Part shown: positions 35,401 to 47,300 of the stretch, in pieces
Numbering within the stretch: the first letter of the stretch is position 1
Layout: each line of letters begins with the position of its first letter
Origin: Hofstenia miamia
Taxonomy: Eukaryota > Xenacoelomorpha > Acoela
Length of the DNA stretch: 64,000 nt
Direction: 5' to 3'
NCBI GenBank assembly: GCA_004352715.1
Contig: SCFE01000095.1
Span: 821,628 to 885,627, forward strand
Made by a program: the position numbers and the translations under genes
Notes under the pieces: model-generated
What the model was told of the DNA's origin: nothing
The model's database searches: none
Seen by the model: the letters and a program-made list of their open reading frames with translations, nothing else

Positions 35401-36722
35401 TGAAGTAGAAATAATGTCGAGATGTAAATTTTGTTTCATTTTTATAAACTACATGTATGATAATATAATCAATTATTATAATGAATTTTGTTTATTATAT
35501 AACTACATCATCAAATACTGTTTGTTTGACAAACAAGAATACAAAGTTTTTTTGATAATTTGATTAGTGATGTTGATATTATTGGGATGATTGATTTAAC
35601 ATTCAGATAAAAAAACATGACAAGCACTATCATTCATCGAATAACCAAATGAAACAGTGAAACTCTACAAATATATTTACATAAAACACAACACTCGTTC
35701 TGTTAATTTCTTCCTCATTGCACAAATCTAGAACAATGGAAAAAAGTCAAACAGCATATGTTGTAAAAATGTGTTTTAAAATCAATTGATCTATTATGCT
35801 GCAATACATTATATAAAAGCTAATACGATAGATATTTAAAAAAGTTAAGAACTGGTGCAAATTGCCCAAAAGCTAGAATTTTGTACATATAGTTAGGTGA
35901 ATTCATTAAACAATTTAATGAATATATAAAAATTGTTCTCCATAATATTATTAATATATGAATATATTACAATATATGCTGTACTAGTAAAATTGTTGGC
36001 AATACTATGAATATAACGAAGAAATTATACTAAAATCTCAAAACATGAAAATTGTCAATGAGATCAGAATCAACCTAATTCTAGTTATAAGTTGATTTCG
36101 ATTTAAATAGATTATGATATATTTTTATTATTCGAAACATATTTGGATGCCAACTTCTCATTTTTGCTTTCAGCCGAAATTCTTGCCATAATAGCAAGAT
36201 CTACCTAAAGGTTTGTCTATCATGATTGTACTACTTAAATTAGAGCCCCTATTCGATGTTTTAATTTATTCTTTGTCAAATGTATTTAAGCTATAAGTTA
36301 CTATTTAAATATGGAATCAACAGAACCATAAAGCTTATTGTTATTAAACTACTTTCATTATGATTAGAATTAGAATTTATTAAAATAAGTAAAAAAATTA
36401 TATCGGGCTTACAGATAGACAACTAAAATGTTGTAAGATATCTCTCGGCAAACATTTATAGATGTCCTCAAGGCTGGGAGATCTATTCTTGGGTTTCGTT
36501 TACGCTGATGCTCTGTGTGCAACTTTCTCGCGTGGGGGATGATTACTTTTAGGGAATGATCAGTGGATTTTGATATTTTATTGTAGATTTTTACATATCT
36601 CTTGAATCGACCATTCTTGAACAGGAAGTAAATTTAGCAATGATATTAGAATTAATGAATCTTTTTCGATTTTATTAAAGTTACACAGGCTACTTGCCCT
36701 TTTAAAACAGAAGTGCAGTAAG
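32436..36722. other. Long AT-rich stretch without a supported gene
   Basis: Scattered short frames (32863-33072, 33734-33970) are not recognisable. A GC-richer string at 33365-33415, next to a 33190-33205 G-run, resembles the end of an old DNA transposon but has no partner. A 45-codon frame near 34580-34725 has a hint of a hAT C-terminal tail, too weak to annotate. Confidence 0.6.
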
Positions 36723-37142
36723 TCAACTGAGGAAGAAAGCTGCATTTATATTACCATTGGTTATTAGAAAAAAAACAGTTAAGTGAAAGAAGTAAAGTAA
36801 TGAAGTAAAAATTCTAGTAAATTTCTTAGCGGGGTTCTTGAAGCAAAGTTCGTCATCTACAACAAATCTAAAAAGAGTGATGCTACTTATTCTTATGATG
36901 GATGAAACTGTTGTTTGCATTTCATACTTGCGATTGAACGAAGTGACAATTTCTTGGGGTTTTTGTATATTTGTAATGAAGTCGTTGATTTGACACCAAT
37001 TTTGAATCTCTGCAATAGCAGCAAGAGCATTATCCTTACCCATTTTCCCAGGCCACAGCATGTAATGTCGTCGGCAAATCTGATGAGACTTGTTTCTTGT
37101 TTCTACGCTCTGAATTTGCAATATTGAAAAGCAATGGTTTCA
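36723..37142 (-). pseudogene. LINE RT fragment 3 (catalytic box to thumb)
   Basis: In the minus direction, 'LIRFADDITCCG' is the catalytic FADD box (about 37070-37090), read in a different frame from the following 'IAEIQNWCQINDFITNIQK' then EIVTSFNRK, which is the A..E...WC..N...IN..KT.E.V.F.R block just after the palm in Jockey-type LINEs. Upstream and downstream domains are absent. The 132-codon open frame covers the second part only; the frameshift lies just after FADD. Confidence 0.8.
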
Positions 37143-37329
37143 AGATTGTCGAAAATCCTTGAATGAAATTAGCTTTTCAACAATTAGTCTATTTCGCACG
37201 CAATCCAAGGCATTACTTGAATTTAAAGCAATTTTGGCATAATGAAAGCCTTGTTTCTGTTACTGTTTGCAGTTATATAGAAGCCAAAGAAGTGCATATT
37301 CTGTTTAGCATAACTTATAGAATCCAAAC
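37143..37329. other. Spacer ending in the MITE target site
   Basis: Possibly the decayed upstream part of the LINE RT. Positions 37322-37329 are ATCCAAAC, the left copy of the target duplication of the following MITE. Confidence 0.5.
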
Positions 37330-37684
37330 CAGAATTGTCAACGAGCCGAGCTTCTAACGAGCCGAGCTAGAGCACAGCATTTGATATACAAAGAGCCCAA
37401 AACGAGGCAATTTTAGGCAAAGCAAGGTTATAGTTCTGCTTGTTAATTTGATTATGGAGATTTTTCTTATTTTTGCAGTCAGTATGCCTTTCCTATAATC
37501 TTATTTAAGAAATGTTTATTATATAATAGGAAGAGCTATGTAAAAAATCCTTTGAGCACAATATTTTTAAAAAAATAGGATCCACATTTAAAGATTTTGT
37601 GTGGCGAGTCAAGCCGAGTTGAACTTACACAAAATTTAAACGAGCTGAGCCGAGCTTGGAAATGTCGGCTCATTGACAAGTCTG
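37330..37684 (+). mobile_element. hAT MITE family H1, complete copy with 8-bp TSD
   Basis: A 355-bp element whose left end is CAGAATTGTCAACGAGCC and whose right end, read inward, is CAGACTTGTCAATGAGCC. It is flanked by perfect ATCCAAAC octamers (37322-37329 and 37685-37692). An 8-bp target duplication and CAG.. termini are hallmarks of hAT transposons. The element is rich in CGAGC/GAGCC words near both ends and has no coding capacity, so it depends on a transposase from elsewhere. Relatives in this window are at 27200-27312 and 55434-56842. Confidence 0.9.
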
Positions 37685-37749
37685 ATCCAAACTGATTGAG
37701 ATTTAGATTTTTATTGTAAGTTTTGCAAATCAAAATGTCATAAACTAGC

Positions 37750-38415
37750 NNNNNNNNNNNNNNNNNNNNNNNNNNNNNNNNNNNNNNNNNNNNNNNNNNN
37801 NNNNNNNNNNNNNNNNNNNNNNNNNNNNNNNNNNNNNNNNNNNNNNNNNNNNNNNNNNNNNNNNNNNNNNNNNNNNNNNNNNNNNNNNNNNNNNNNNNNN
37901 NNNNNNNNNNNNNNNNNNNNNNNNNNNNNNNNNNNNNNNNNNNNNNNNNNNNNNNNNNNNNNNNNNNNNNNNNNNNNNNNNNNNNNNNNNNNNNNNNNNN
38001 NNNNNNNNNNNNNNNNNNNNNNNNNNNNNNNNNNNNNNNNNNNNNNNNNNNNNNNNNNNNNNNNNNNNNNNNNNNNNNNNNNNNNNNNNNNNNNNNNNNN
38101 NNNNNNNNNNNNNNNNNNNNNNNNNNNNNNNNNNNNNNNNNNNNNNNNNNNNNNNNNNNNNNNNNNNNNNNNNNNNNNNNNNNNNNNNNNNNNNNNNNNN
38201 NNNNNNNNNNNNNNNNNNNNNNNNNNNNNNNNNNNNNNNNNNNNNNNNNNNNNNNNNNNNNNNNNNNNNNNNNNNNNNNNNNNNNNNNNNNNNNNNNNNN
38301 NNNNNNNNNNNNNNNNNNNNNNNNNNNNNNNNNNNNNNNNNNNNNNNNNNNNNNNNNNNNNNNNNNNNNNNNNNNNNNNNNNNNNNNNNNNNNNNNNNNN
38401 NNNNNNNNNNNNNNN
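37750..38415. other. Assembly gap (666 N)
   Basis: N run; flanks are not repeats of each other. Confidence 0.99.
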
Positions 38416-39864
38416 TGTGTTTAATTCACTATTTCTTGTTATTTAAATGTTTGTATTAACTGTATACAAACTTATGGGCCACCCTGTATATTAGATGCAA
38501 AATTGTGAGAATTGTTTTTGAACATCCAATAGGGATAGCGTCGCTTCCAGTTGTAATTTTCATAATTTTTTAAGTAAGTGATAAATTTGGTGAAGAGTTA
38601 AGGAAAAAAAATTTTGATAATTTGATTGCTTTGAAATGTGCGCAAAGTGCTTGTTAATTTCCTCAAACTTATATGTTAAGTCTTCTTTTTCAGCATTACA
38701 TCCAGACATATAATTCATATAATCCCAACATTTCTTTGCAGAACAACAGGAATGTCTCTTATTTTCAACATTATTTCAGATACATTTGTGAATTTCCTCA
38801 GAAAGCTTGAAGCTTGTGAACAAGAGATCCTTGGTTTTTTCCCTTTGCAGCTGATTTTCTTCGAATTAGGTACTTAATACGAGAGGACGCAGTAGTCACA
38901 AAGTTTAGTTATTATACTGAGTAATTGGTCAAACAATGTATTAGGATCATTTATATGAGCAATAAGCTGAGATCAAGTTCATCAAAAGCCAGGTTCAAAG
39001 CAATCCTATTTGCCCGATTGTGATAATTCAAATAGACAAAATTAGGTTCAGGTTTTGGCTTAGACAACGGAATAGCCATCATGTGATCAGTTTTAATCGT
39101 CAAAGGTATGGTTTGAACATCAAGAAAGTAATTCGTATCATTGAAGAGAGGAAAGTCAAACTGATTTCCATCATGAGTACCTCCTTTAAGACATTATTGA
39201 GGTGGTAGGCTTCACTAAGACGGAGGCTATCGAAATCATTAATTTGCTACATGTTCTGAAAAGTGCACTTGGATAGATGCCTTCGCAGATGAGCTAGCTT
39301 TAACCCATATTATCTCAATCATTTGCACGTTTTTCAATTTGATAGCATGATTTAAAAAATACTCACACCACTATCCGCCATTCTTTTTGCTGGAATTTAC
39401 TTTAGAGTGATCGTGACACCAGAAATGGAAACATAATGGTAATCAATATCTGATTTTAACAAGCTTTCAGTTACGTAACAGATATCAACATTATAAAGAA
39501 TAAAGTCAGCAATAAGGTGAATGTATGCCAAACCTTTCTTGATTGCATGAACGTTCACGATTAGAATAGAAAAAGGGTTAGATAGTCATTTTGTAACAAT
39601 TAACCCATCTTCAGCTTTTTCCTGTAATTAAATATATCGGATGTTTAGTTTTTTACGATCTTTCCACTATTTCTACTATTTATCAACTCCCTTCTCGTTT
39701 TGGGTGCTTTTGGTACTTTTTCAACCTCTTCCATAGATACTTCAACAAAAATTCGATGCTCAAAATTCCTCAGTTTTACAAGTGATAGTAGAATTCGTCG
39801 TTTAAGGACTTCGCCAAAGGGTACTGGAGTGGGCTACAACAGCCTCGGGTGAGAACTTAGCTAG
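38416..39864 (-). mobile_element. LINE relic 4: endonuclease and linker, broken
   Basis: The minus strand reads, in order, an N-terminal linker (39541-39864) with 'FEHRIFVEVSMEEVEK', then an endonuclease start 'LIADFILYNVDICYVTESL' whose V-T-E-S-L (39457-39474) is the ..TE.W.. catalytic block, then T-D-H (39078-39095) for the SDH box, followed by 'EPNFVYLNYHNRANRIALN', the typical region after the endonuclease. The middle of the endonuclease is missing or unreadable, as is RT, which would lie towards the 666-N gap. 38416-38840 shows only a faint coding-like pattern. Confidence 0.65.
39541..39864 (-). repeat. LINE 5' segment, copy 1 of a diverged direct repeat
   Basis: About 320 bp aligning with 40171-40479 at moderate identity with small indels. 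Both carry the same protein words (FEH.I.V......EEVEK, RRELINS or KRELINS). Confidence 0.8.
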
Positions 39865-40170
39865 CCCAACTCCTCCCCTTCGATACTAGAATTTGAAAAT
39901 TAATATTAAAAATTAAAGTAATAATAACTGAATTTGAGTAAATCAAATAGTTTTTAACATATTTTTTAAACTTTTAAAATAAATTTGCAGTTATATCACT
40001 TTTTTCTGCACTCCCTTATTTTTGTAGTTTCTTTTTTCTAGTAATAGTTATATTTGCAATTTGTACTATACAAAATATATGCCTGTTTTGGCATTTCAAA
40101 TTTCATCAGATAGTGCAATCCAGCTGTTACATGTGACCCCTGAGAAACATTTACTCCATTGCATACTCTT

Positions 40171-40479
40171 GATTGCATGAAATTTTGCGATCAGAATAGA
40201 AGAAAGGTTAAATAGCCATTTTATAACAACTAACTATTTTCCATCTTGAACTTTTTCCTGTAATCAAGTATCTTGGATCTTTAGAATTTTACGAACTGTT
40301 TATCAACTCTCTTCTCTTTTGAGTGCTTTTAGTTCTTTTCAACCTCTTCAATAGATAAGCCTATTCCAACATAAATTTGATGCTCAAAATTCCTCAGTTT
40401 GACAAGCAGAATTTGTCTCTTAAAGACTTCGCCAAGGGGACTGGATGGGCTACAGCCTTGCATGAGAACTTAGTTAGGC
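40171..40479 (-). pseudogene. LINE 5' segment, copy 2
   Basis: Diverged partial copy of 39541-39864 in the same orientation, with LRNFEHQIYVG and IEEVEK still readable between stops. Nothing of the endonuclease follows. It may be a second LINE insertion of the same family or an internal duplication. Confidence 0.65.
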
Positions 40480-41454
40480 AGTTTGTAATATACAAAATGT
40501 TTTTCTAAAAAAACATATTTACACATTAACATATTTGCAAAGCTCTAAATTACACTATGTACAATAAAAGATTAACAAGAACCCATAAAAATTATTTGTG
40601 ACAAACAACACCTTAAAAATACAATTAAAATAATGCTACGCTAAACTGTATTTACAGACGCTTACTACTACCTAGAATTTTTTGATGTGAAAGTAGATTT
40701 TGATTTAGCTTCTTTTTAATTCTTTCTTCTTTCTAATTTCTTATAGTAGTGCATTTCATTTACTCCATGGCAAGCAGTTAATTTTGCTGTTATTTATGTA
40801 TTTATTTGCATGATTATTAATTATGAAAAATGTATTAAGAAAATTGAACGAGTTAGTTAATTATTGTAATTGTTTCTGGAAATATTTTATTGAAATCGGC
40901 ATACGATTTCTTTTTCCATTTCGATAAATTTGCAATATATATGAAATTTGAAACTAATTAAATAAATTTTGGAATATTTTGTTCTTTTTGCTCCTCATTT
41001 GGTGGATTTTTGTAAAAGTTATTTTTCACTAGAATATACATGCAAGTAAAATAAAAATAAAAATATGGTTAATCAAATTTGTCCAAACTACAAAAATGCA
41101 TGTATATGTGTTATGCACAAGCTGCAAACTTTGGTGGTATGTACTTCAAAATCAAATAACAGAAATTTTAACTATTGTAAGATGTCTACAGTCATCAAAG
41201 TTTCATGTTACCTCTAATGACTAGTTGGAGAGCCCCCATAAGTTGTTGCGTACTATATTAAGAAACATAGCATAAAATTCTAAATTTGGAATTATTAGGA
41301 GTTGAAAACCAAAGAATAAGATTTCGTCAGCAATAGCATTCTCAAAAAGTCTTTACTTTGAAAGACTTAGTAGTTACACATACACATACATGATATACCT
41401 TCGTACAAACTCTACTATAACACAGCCAAGGACATCATTAATTTAAAAAAAAAC
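40480..41454. other. AT-rich intergenic DNA
   Basis: No gene, RNA or transposon terminus recognised. Confidence 0.65.
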
Positions 41455-41775
41455 CAAACTTTTCAAAGATGTCACCAGTCAACTACGCGACCACGATCAA
41501 GAATACCGCCTGCTAGTAGATACTAAAAACTCACCAGAAGACATCTACGAGAAGGGACTCCCGGTGTGACAACAAATAATTAACGTAAAGAATAAACTTA
41601 CAAAGAAAAAAATAAAAGTCACTTACATTGTTTGCTGGTAGCAATGACATCATCTGGGCCAACCTACTACAAGATCTTCGCTACTATGATGTATCAAAAA
41701 GAGTCAAAATAGTCACCATGATTCACATGACGGAAGAACTCATCCTAAAAAAACAAATTATTGTCGAAGAGTAAG
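41455..41775 (+). pseudogene. Coding-like island, unidentified transposon protein
   Basis: This block is visibly less AT-rich than its flanks and reads protein-like in two frames: 'DVTSQLRDHDQEYRLLVDTK' with NSPEDIYEKGLPV, and, after a shift near 41625, 'GSNDIIWANLLQDLRYYDVS' with KRVKIVTM. The GSND string followed by a helix resembles the third block of SGNH-type LINE ORF1 proteins, but this is only suggestive. No flanking element ends were found. Confidence 0.35.
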
Positions 41776-42324
41776 GGGGATTGTTCACGTCAATTTAAAT
41801 ATTAATCTTAAATACAATATTTTATTATTGAATGTGATGTCAAAAATATTTGTTGAGATGTCAATACTAGAAAAAATATCAAGTTAATGCCCTTTAGATG
41901 TGCTGAATGTACTGAAATATTGATTTAGCTTTCCCTGATGTTCATGTCTCGAGTGAATATTCTTACCTCATTGAACTATCTGGGGAGTACTTAACTAGTC
42001 TCAAAAGCTTTGGTCTAACTCAAATATAAACCAATGTAAATATTTAAAAAATGTATTAAAGTTCTATTATGTAACCTTAATGTTAAAATGAAGTAAATTT
42101 TGATTTTTTAAAATTTTTAAAATATGAATATACATATAATGTCCCAAGTACTTAATCATCGATTTTAATGCTATGCATGGTAATTACTATGGGATACGTC
42201 GTTAAAATTATATTTGAAACTGCCCACTCTACATAGCAATCGCTAGGAACAGACGGAAAAAACTAAATATTGTTCAATCTTTTGCTAAGTTTCTAATTCC
42301 ACTTAGTAATAGTTTACCTTTCTT
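41776..42324. other. AT-rich DNA with a segment repeated downstream
   Basis: 42014-42133 is similar to 42928-43053 (starting CTAACTCAAATATAAA and ending AAAATATGAATATAC). Otherwise nothing recognised. Confidence 0.65.
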
Positions 42325-42835
42325 CATTTTGTTCCATACAGTATTTAGTATGTTTAATTTATTATTAATAAAATTTCAATATATTGAGATGAATTTGCAC
42401 AAAAATAGGTATTTTGTCTTGTAAAAGTTGATAACTAAAGAAGAAAATAACAAAATATTATTTTTTCAATACCAGTGTTTAGTTTCCTGCAATTCTCTTG
42501 AATATAATTGAAGAACAATGCTTATGAAACTGTAATTCCGTGTAGTCGCTTACTCAATTAAAAATATTTTAATCGAGATGTTAATCAAAAAGGTGTTTTT
42601 GTTAGCACAAATTTTGAAAATATCTTCAACAATTTTCTTTCTGATAAATTAAGTGATTTTGTCAATAAAGTTTAGTCAATCGTGAATACATAAGTCTTGT
42701 TTGGACTCCAAAAAGCATATTTACTTCTAAAAGACAATAAACACTGAATTGACATACAGAATGTAAATGAGATAGTTTTATGCTCAGAAACTTTTCTAAG
42801 ATAGTTAATCAAAACTTACCTGGCGTTTGGCGTGT

Positions 42836-43363
42836 ACTTGTTGCACGTCTCTCGATCACTGCGTTTTCGTATTTTTGCTTTTGCGTTGCCTTACTACATT
42901 CTCATCAGGTTTCTCCAATCTACATTCTAACTCAAATATAAAGCAATATAAATATTTAAAAATGTACTAAAGTTCTGTTACATAGCCTTAATGTTGAAAT
43001 GACGTGAAAAGTTGTTTCTAATCTTGATTTTTTAAAATTCTAAAATATGAATATACAGGGTGTATCACAAGTAGTCTAAGGGTTATAATTGGCTCTCATT
43101 TTGGAACGGTGTGATAATTTCCACAAAACTTTCCTCAAATAATCTATTCAATATGCCATTTTGTTTGCAATTTGAATTTTTGAAATCGATGACTTAATAC
43201 TGTCGCTATAACCTTTCAAAGTAAAAGTACGTTAAATATTAAAAAAATAAAAAGTAAAAAAAATAAAAAAACTTGTTGCACGTCTCTCGATCACTGCGTT
43301 TTCGTATTTTTGCTTTTGCGTTGCTTTACTACATTCTCATCAGGTTTCTCCAATCTACATTCT
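42836..43363 (+). repeat. 93-bp direct repeats flanking a 342-bp insert
   Basis: 42836-42928 and 43271-43363 match at 92 of 93 positions by eye (one C/T difference). The insert (42929-43270) begins with a segment also found at 42014-42133, contains TATACAGGGTGTATCACAAG and ends in an A-rich tail (about 43236-43270). The repeat itself appears to be 5' leader sequence of the LINE that follows. Confidence 0.9.
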
Positions 43364-43520
43364 TCTAAAATTCCTTTAAACTTTTATGGTGGTGTTTTTT
43401 TCCTCTCCTTTACCTTATTTGAACCCTATCTCCCTCGTGCTTCATCCTGAAGATCCTTTCCCCGCTCGCAGGTTGTTCCACCCCATCCACCATTAAACAT
43501 TAGTTTTCTTTTAATTTGTT

Positions 43521-44519
43521 TTGTATTTGTTTACCGCACATCCTCTTTTCTTTTTACCAAGATGGTGTCTTGCTAAGCAGCCCTTACCGAGAGCTCCTGC
43601 TAACCTGGAACAGCTTTCTTTCAATGAGAAAAGGTTCAGCAACCTTACTGCTACATTCATTCTTCCAGCTCCACCACCCATTGCCGATAGAACAACTTTC
43701 TTCCGTGACTACTACACAGAACTCAGCAACAAAATCGTCGCTCTGCTGAAATCAGTCAATCCTAACAGTGTTAACGAATTACAAATCTCACCGACAGTTT
43801 TCACTCCACGAAGATCTAATCGGTTGCTTCGAGCTCTCCAAGCATTGGGCCGCCAGCCATTGCAGATGACTTGGAATTACTTTTCGAAAGTCCAATTCAA
43901 ATCGCTGGGAAAAGCTTAATCTCAACAGAAAAGCGAAAGCGTGTTCCTTTGGTTGGAGGTAACGAGTTTCCAAAATCATTCCGCATCAACATGTTGAACT
44001 TTCCTGGCAAGATAGAGGACCAGTTTGATCTCTTGCAATGTAGATCTGGTTTAAGTGAGTTCTCCAGGATCGAATCTATTGAACACCGGAACAATTTCAA
44101 CTCGCTACAGTCTAGTCTACTGTAACTGTGAAAATAAACAACTGAACTGACCAATGCTGTCTCTACTCCTGGAGTGAGCTAACTAAAAGCAGATGAGGTT
44201 TTCATGCTGTTGACGAGCTCATTGTAATCTGCGATTGTCCTGCAATCACGATCTGCAGCAACTGTTTTTATACAGGTCATTCAAATGTTTCTCCCAAAGT
44301 CATATGTCAGCCCCAGAGTGGGTTAAAGAAGTACAAGATGCTTATAGGCGGGTCGCCTACGAAGAGAGAATGAAAAAACTAGAAGAACGGAAACTACAAT
44401 GCCAGCAGCTAGAACAGCCTACACCAACAGACCAAGAAGTGGTAAAAGTTCAATCACAGAATCCTATGAAGCGTCAAAAGACCACACCACTGCCTCCTAC
44501 TATGCCATTTATCCCCTAA
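43521..44519 (+). pseudogene. LINE ORF1-like gag protein, frameshifted
   Basis: Three successive frames: 43521-43919 (from about residue 27: 'PANLEQLSFNEKRFSNLTAT', Pro-rich then helical), 43871-44125, and 44235-44519 (helical, charged 'EERMKKLEERKLQCQQLEQ' followed by a Pro-rich end). In another frame near 44225-44310 a zinc-knuckle-like C-S-N-C-F-Y-T-G-H...C is visible. Such a protein binds LINE RNA. At least two frameshifts are needed to join the pieces, so it is not functional as it stands. I cannot place it in a named LINE clade. Confidence 0.55.
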
Positions 44520-44559
44520 TGTCCTCATGTCACAAAAGTTTTTCCTCCTCTTTGCCCTT

Positions 44560-44763
44560 CGCCTAGCTATAGCTAAAATAATAAACCATAACGTAAACGG
44601 TATTGCCTCCTCCACTAAACTTATTAATACATTTGAAGCTCTAAAAAACTATAACCCAGACTATATATTTATGCAAAGGGTCCTTAACACCTCGGTAAGT
44701 CTGTGTGTATGGTTGTTAATTAATTTATTACTTTGGTTTAGTTCTTTGGTTTGTTTTGTTTAG
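44560..44763 (+). pseudogene. LINE endonuclease N-terminus, truncated
   Basis: Contains 'KIINHNVNGIASSTKL' (catalytic Asn in the H-N-V-N-G block) and 'YNPDYIFMQ', the start of the APE endonuclease, then runs into non-coding T-rich sequence. The catalytic Glu that should follow FMQ is lost at the junction. The frame after about 44690 is not endonuclease. Confidence 0.8.
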
Positions 44764-45769
44764 CTTCCTTGTTTAGTTTTTCATTCATTTTGTGTTAGTG
44801 TTCATATCCCCGTTATACCTTCATGTGTGTTTTTGTTTTGTTTTGTCCTTAATATTTAATTCTGTTTAGGAGCTTGATCGTTGTCCACTGCTTTTTTCGT
44901 TTGTTTTCCTTTATTTTTGTTTACTTAATACAATTTATTATCCCTGCATTAATATTTAATAAGAGAATGGTGCGTGACTGGTGACCCTTTTTTGTGTAGA
45001 AAAAAATTATACTAGAGAGAATTTCATTACTTCTTTGAAAAATGTTTATATTTAGATGTGTTTGCTAAATCAAGTAAGCAAAAACTGTATCATAACTTTT
45101 CAAGGTTTCTGCCTAGGATAATAAAATTTGTAAAACGATACTTTTTTATATGCAACATGCTGTTAAAATAAACTACTTCAAAATAGTTCATATTTCTCCT
45201 AATTTCTAACTTATAATTAGGTTAAATAGTATCAATCTATTGATCAAATAATAATTTTGGCAGGATTTATGCTGAGTTTGGTGTTCGAACAATGGGAATG
45301 CTGTAAGTAAATACAATATTGAATTAATCAAATTTGATCAACTTTTATTATTTGCAATAATTGTAGTGCTTTTAGAAAATACACTGTTATGGATAATATA
45401 CTATAAACACTTGCTATATAAGCATAATAGAAAAAAATGTGATCCTTCTTACTTAGGTCATTTTCTTTCAGAGCAGAACTTGCACCAGTGACGCATTAGC
45501 ATTTCATCAATACTAAAAAATCTAAGCGATTAGATCTGAGCACTTTCGTTTTTTGATCTCATATTAAGCTCCAAATATGTGTCATTCAGTGATAAAAATT
45601 ATCTACTGTAATTTATCTGACAAATTAAATGTATTAATAAAAAAATTGATTTTAGCAAAGTACTTGATAGAATACTATTAGTATTCAACCCTTAAATGCA
45701 TGAGGTGTGAGATCTGACTACTAATACTACTAGCTGCTATGTTCAACATTTATGTTATACACATAGATG

Positions 45770-47300
45770 GACATGAGCCTAAAAATTTGGCCCAATCTTG
45801 GTCATAACTTATAAAATTATTTGAAGAATGGTAATAAAGCCCATTCAAAATTTTGTCGAACTTCTTAAAAAGACTTGAAAAAAAAAATATTTACCAACTC
45901 AGATAAATGAACTAGGACAATAATGTAGTAATAGCTTTTGAAACTTCTGCATCAAATGCTCCAATGCACTTTAATTAATAGTATATTAATAAATATCATT
46001 ACCAATTGAAAACATTGTTTTCCTGTTTCAATATTCATATATCAACATATTCATATAATATTGATTTGCAGACAATTTTTAAGTAACCTTCAAATTTTAA
46101 TTAATGCAAACATTTTTAATAAGGATACTTTATGGCCCCGCCTTTTAACATTAAACCACTGATAACCAAAATGAGCGCTTTCAATTTTCAAAATTATTTC
46201 CATTTTGTCTATTTTTATTTTTTCTCTTGGGGTGAAAATCTAAATACATTTTACTTCCTAATGCAAGGAACTCTGAAGGATGTAGCTTGTGTTTTATTAA
46301 CAAATATACCGGTATATTTCTAATTGATCAAGAGACATTAGGCCTTAAACAGTAGACATTGACTCTCTATATTTACTTGCTTGCCTTGATTTAGCATCCT
46401 TTTGGACATTGTTTATTTAATAGACGTTTTATTCTCGTAAATTTATACTAGGGCATCCTAAATTGCATTCAATAAATTGTGCTTTCCCTTCTAAAGCACT
46501 TATTTATTATTAAATAAACCATCACACAGTATTTCATTATAGCTCCACCAATCGTCCTTATCTCACATAACATTATAATGTTATTAATTACCACATTTTT
46601 ATAATTTCCATTGATGTCTAAGCACATTTCTTTATATAATTTTTTAACAAAATTTGATCGAAATATCCCCTCTATTGTTTCTTTTTATGTGGATAAACTA
46701 CCGAAAACCTTTGAGACTAGTCATGGGGAAAGTCAGGCCAACGCCCTTGAACTAGGAATTTAATAGCTTTTGTATTTCAAATATTTTCATAAATTTTAAA
46801 TCGAAACCAAAAGCATGTTCATAAAAATTGAAGGATCCTCATAATTAAAAAAAATTTAAATCTTTTTCATTGTTGTTTAATGAGGTTTGAGTTCTATGCA
46901 ATAAGATTCTGGCAACTCAAGTAATGCTCTTTTGGGGCATTATTGTAACTAACAAAAATTTCCTTAAGATTAAACTTAGTATTAATGTATGGGCCATTGA
47001 CCTAGTAACATAGTGAATCTCTGACCGCTGCCACATAGACCCCAGTTCCATCTCAATTGTAATTTTCCCAAATCAGGAGATTGGCACATATGAAGTATAG
47101 TTGAGGTAAAATTGGCTATGTTCTTTCTGTTAATAACTGAAGCCCAGTTTTAGTTCTCGTCAGTTTTCAGTAAAAATTTCGCTCTATCAACTTGTATTCA
47201 CAATAATTACTTTCATCTGCAACTACTCTCCGTAGTACCTACAAATTTAGAGATCAGTTTATATTTTGTAAAGACATTTAAATAATGGCGCTGTAATTCT
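45770..47300. other. Sequence present in copy A only, nothing recognised
   Basis: Lies between two blocks that are adjacent in copy B. AT-rich, no supported frame (46132-46323 is not recognisable). Either an insertion in A or lost from B. Confidence 0.55.

Larger units (their letters stand above)
43364..44990 (+). mobile_element. LINE 5: ORF1 plus start of endonuclease, internally deleted
   Basis: Inserted in copy A of the Penelope-like repeat. The equivalent site in copy B lacks everything from about 42812 to 44998. A C/T-rich leader precedes ORF1-like frames (43521-44519) and an endonuclease start (44560-44690). The remaining 300 bp are T-rich non-coding sequence that looks like a 3' UTR. 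The endonuclease breaks off at ACCTCG/GTAAGTCTG, so at least 3 kb of coding sequence expected for endonuclease and RT is missing. Composition is clearly less AT-rich than the surroundings, suggesting a fairly recent arrival. Confidence 0.65.

Noticed and set aside
42838-42928. Hammerhead ribozyme in the Penelope-like or LINE leader, because of a CTGATGAG core on the minus strand
   Set aside because: No properly spaced GAAA with a closing stem II or flanking stems I and III could be found.
43430-43520. CpG-like or host promoter upstream of a gene at 43.5 kb
   Set aside because: The downstream frames are LINE ORF1 and endonuclease, so the C/T-rich leader is better read as LINE 5' UTR.
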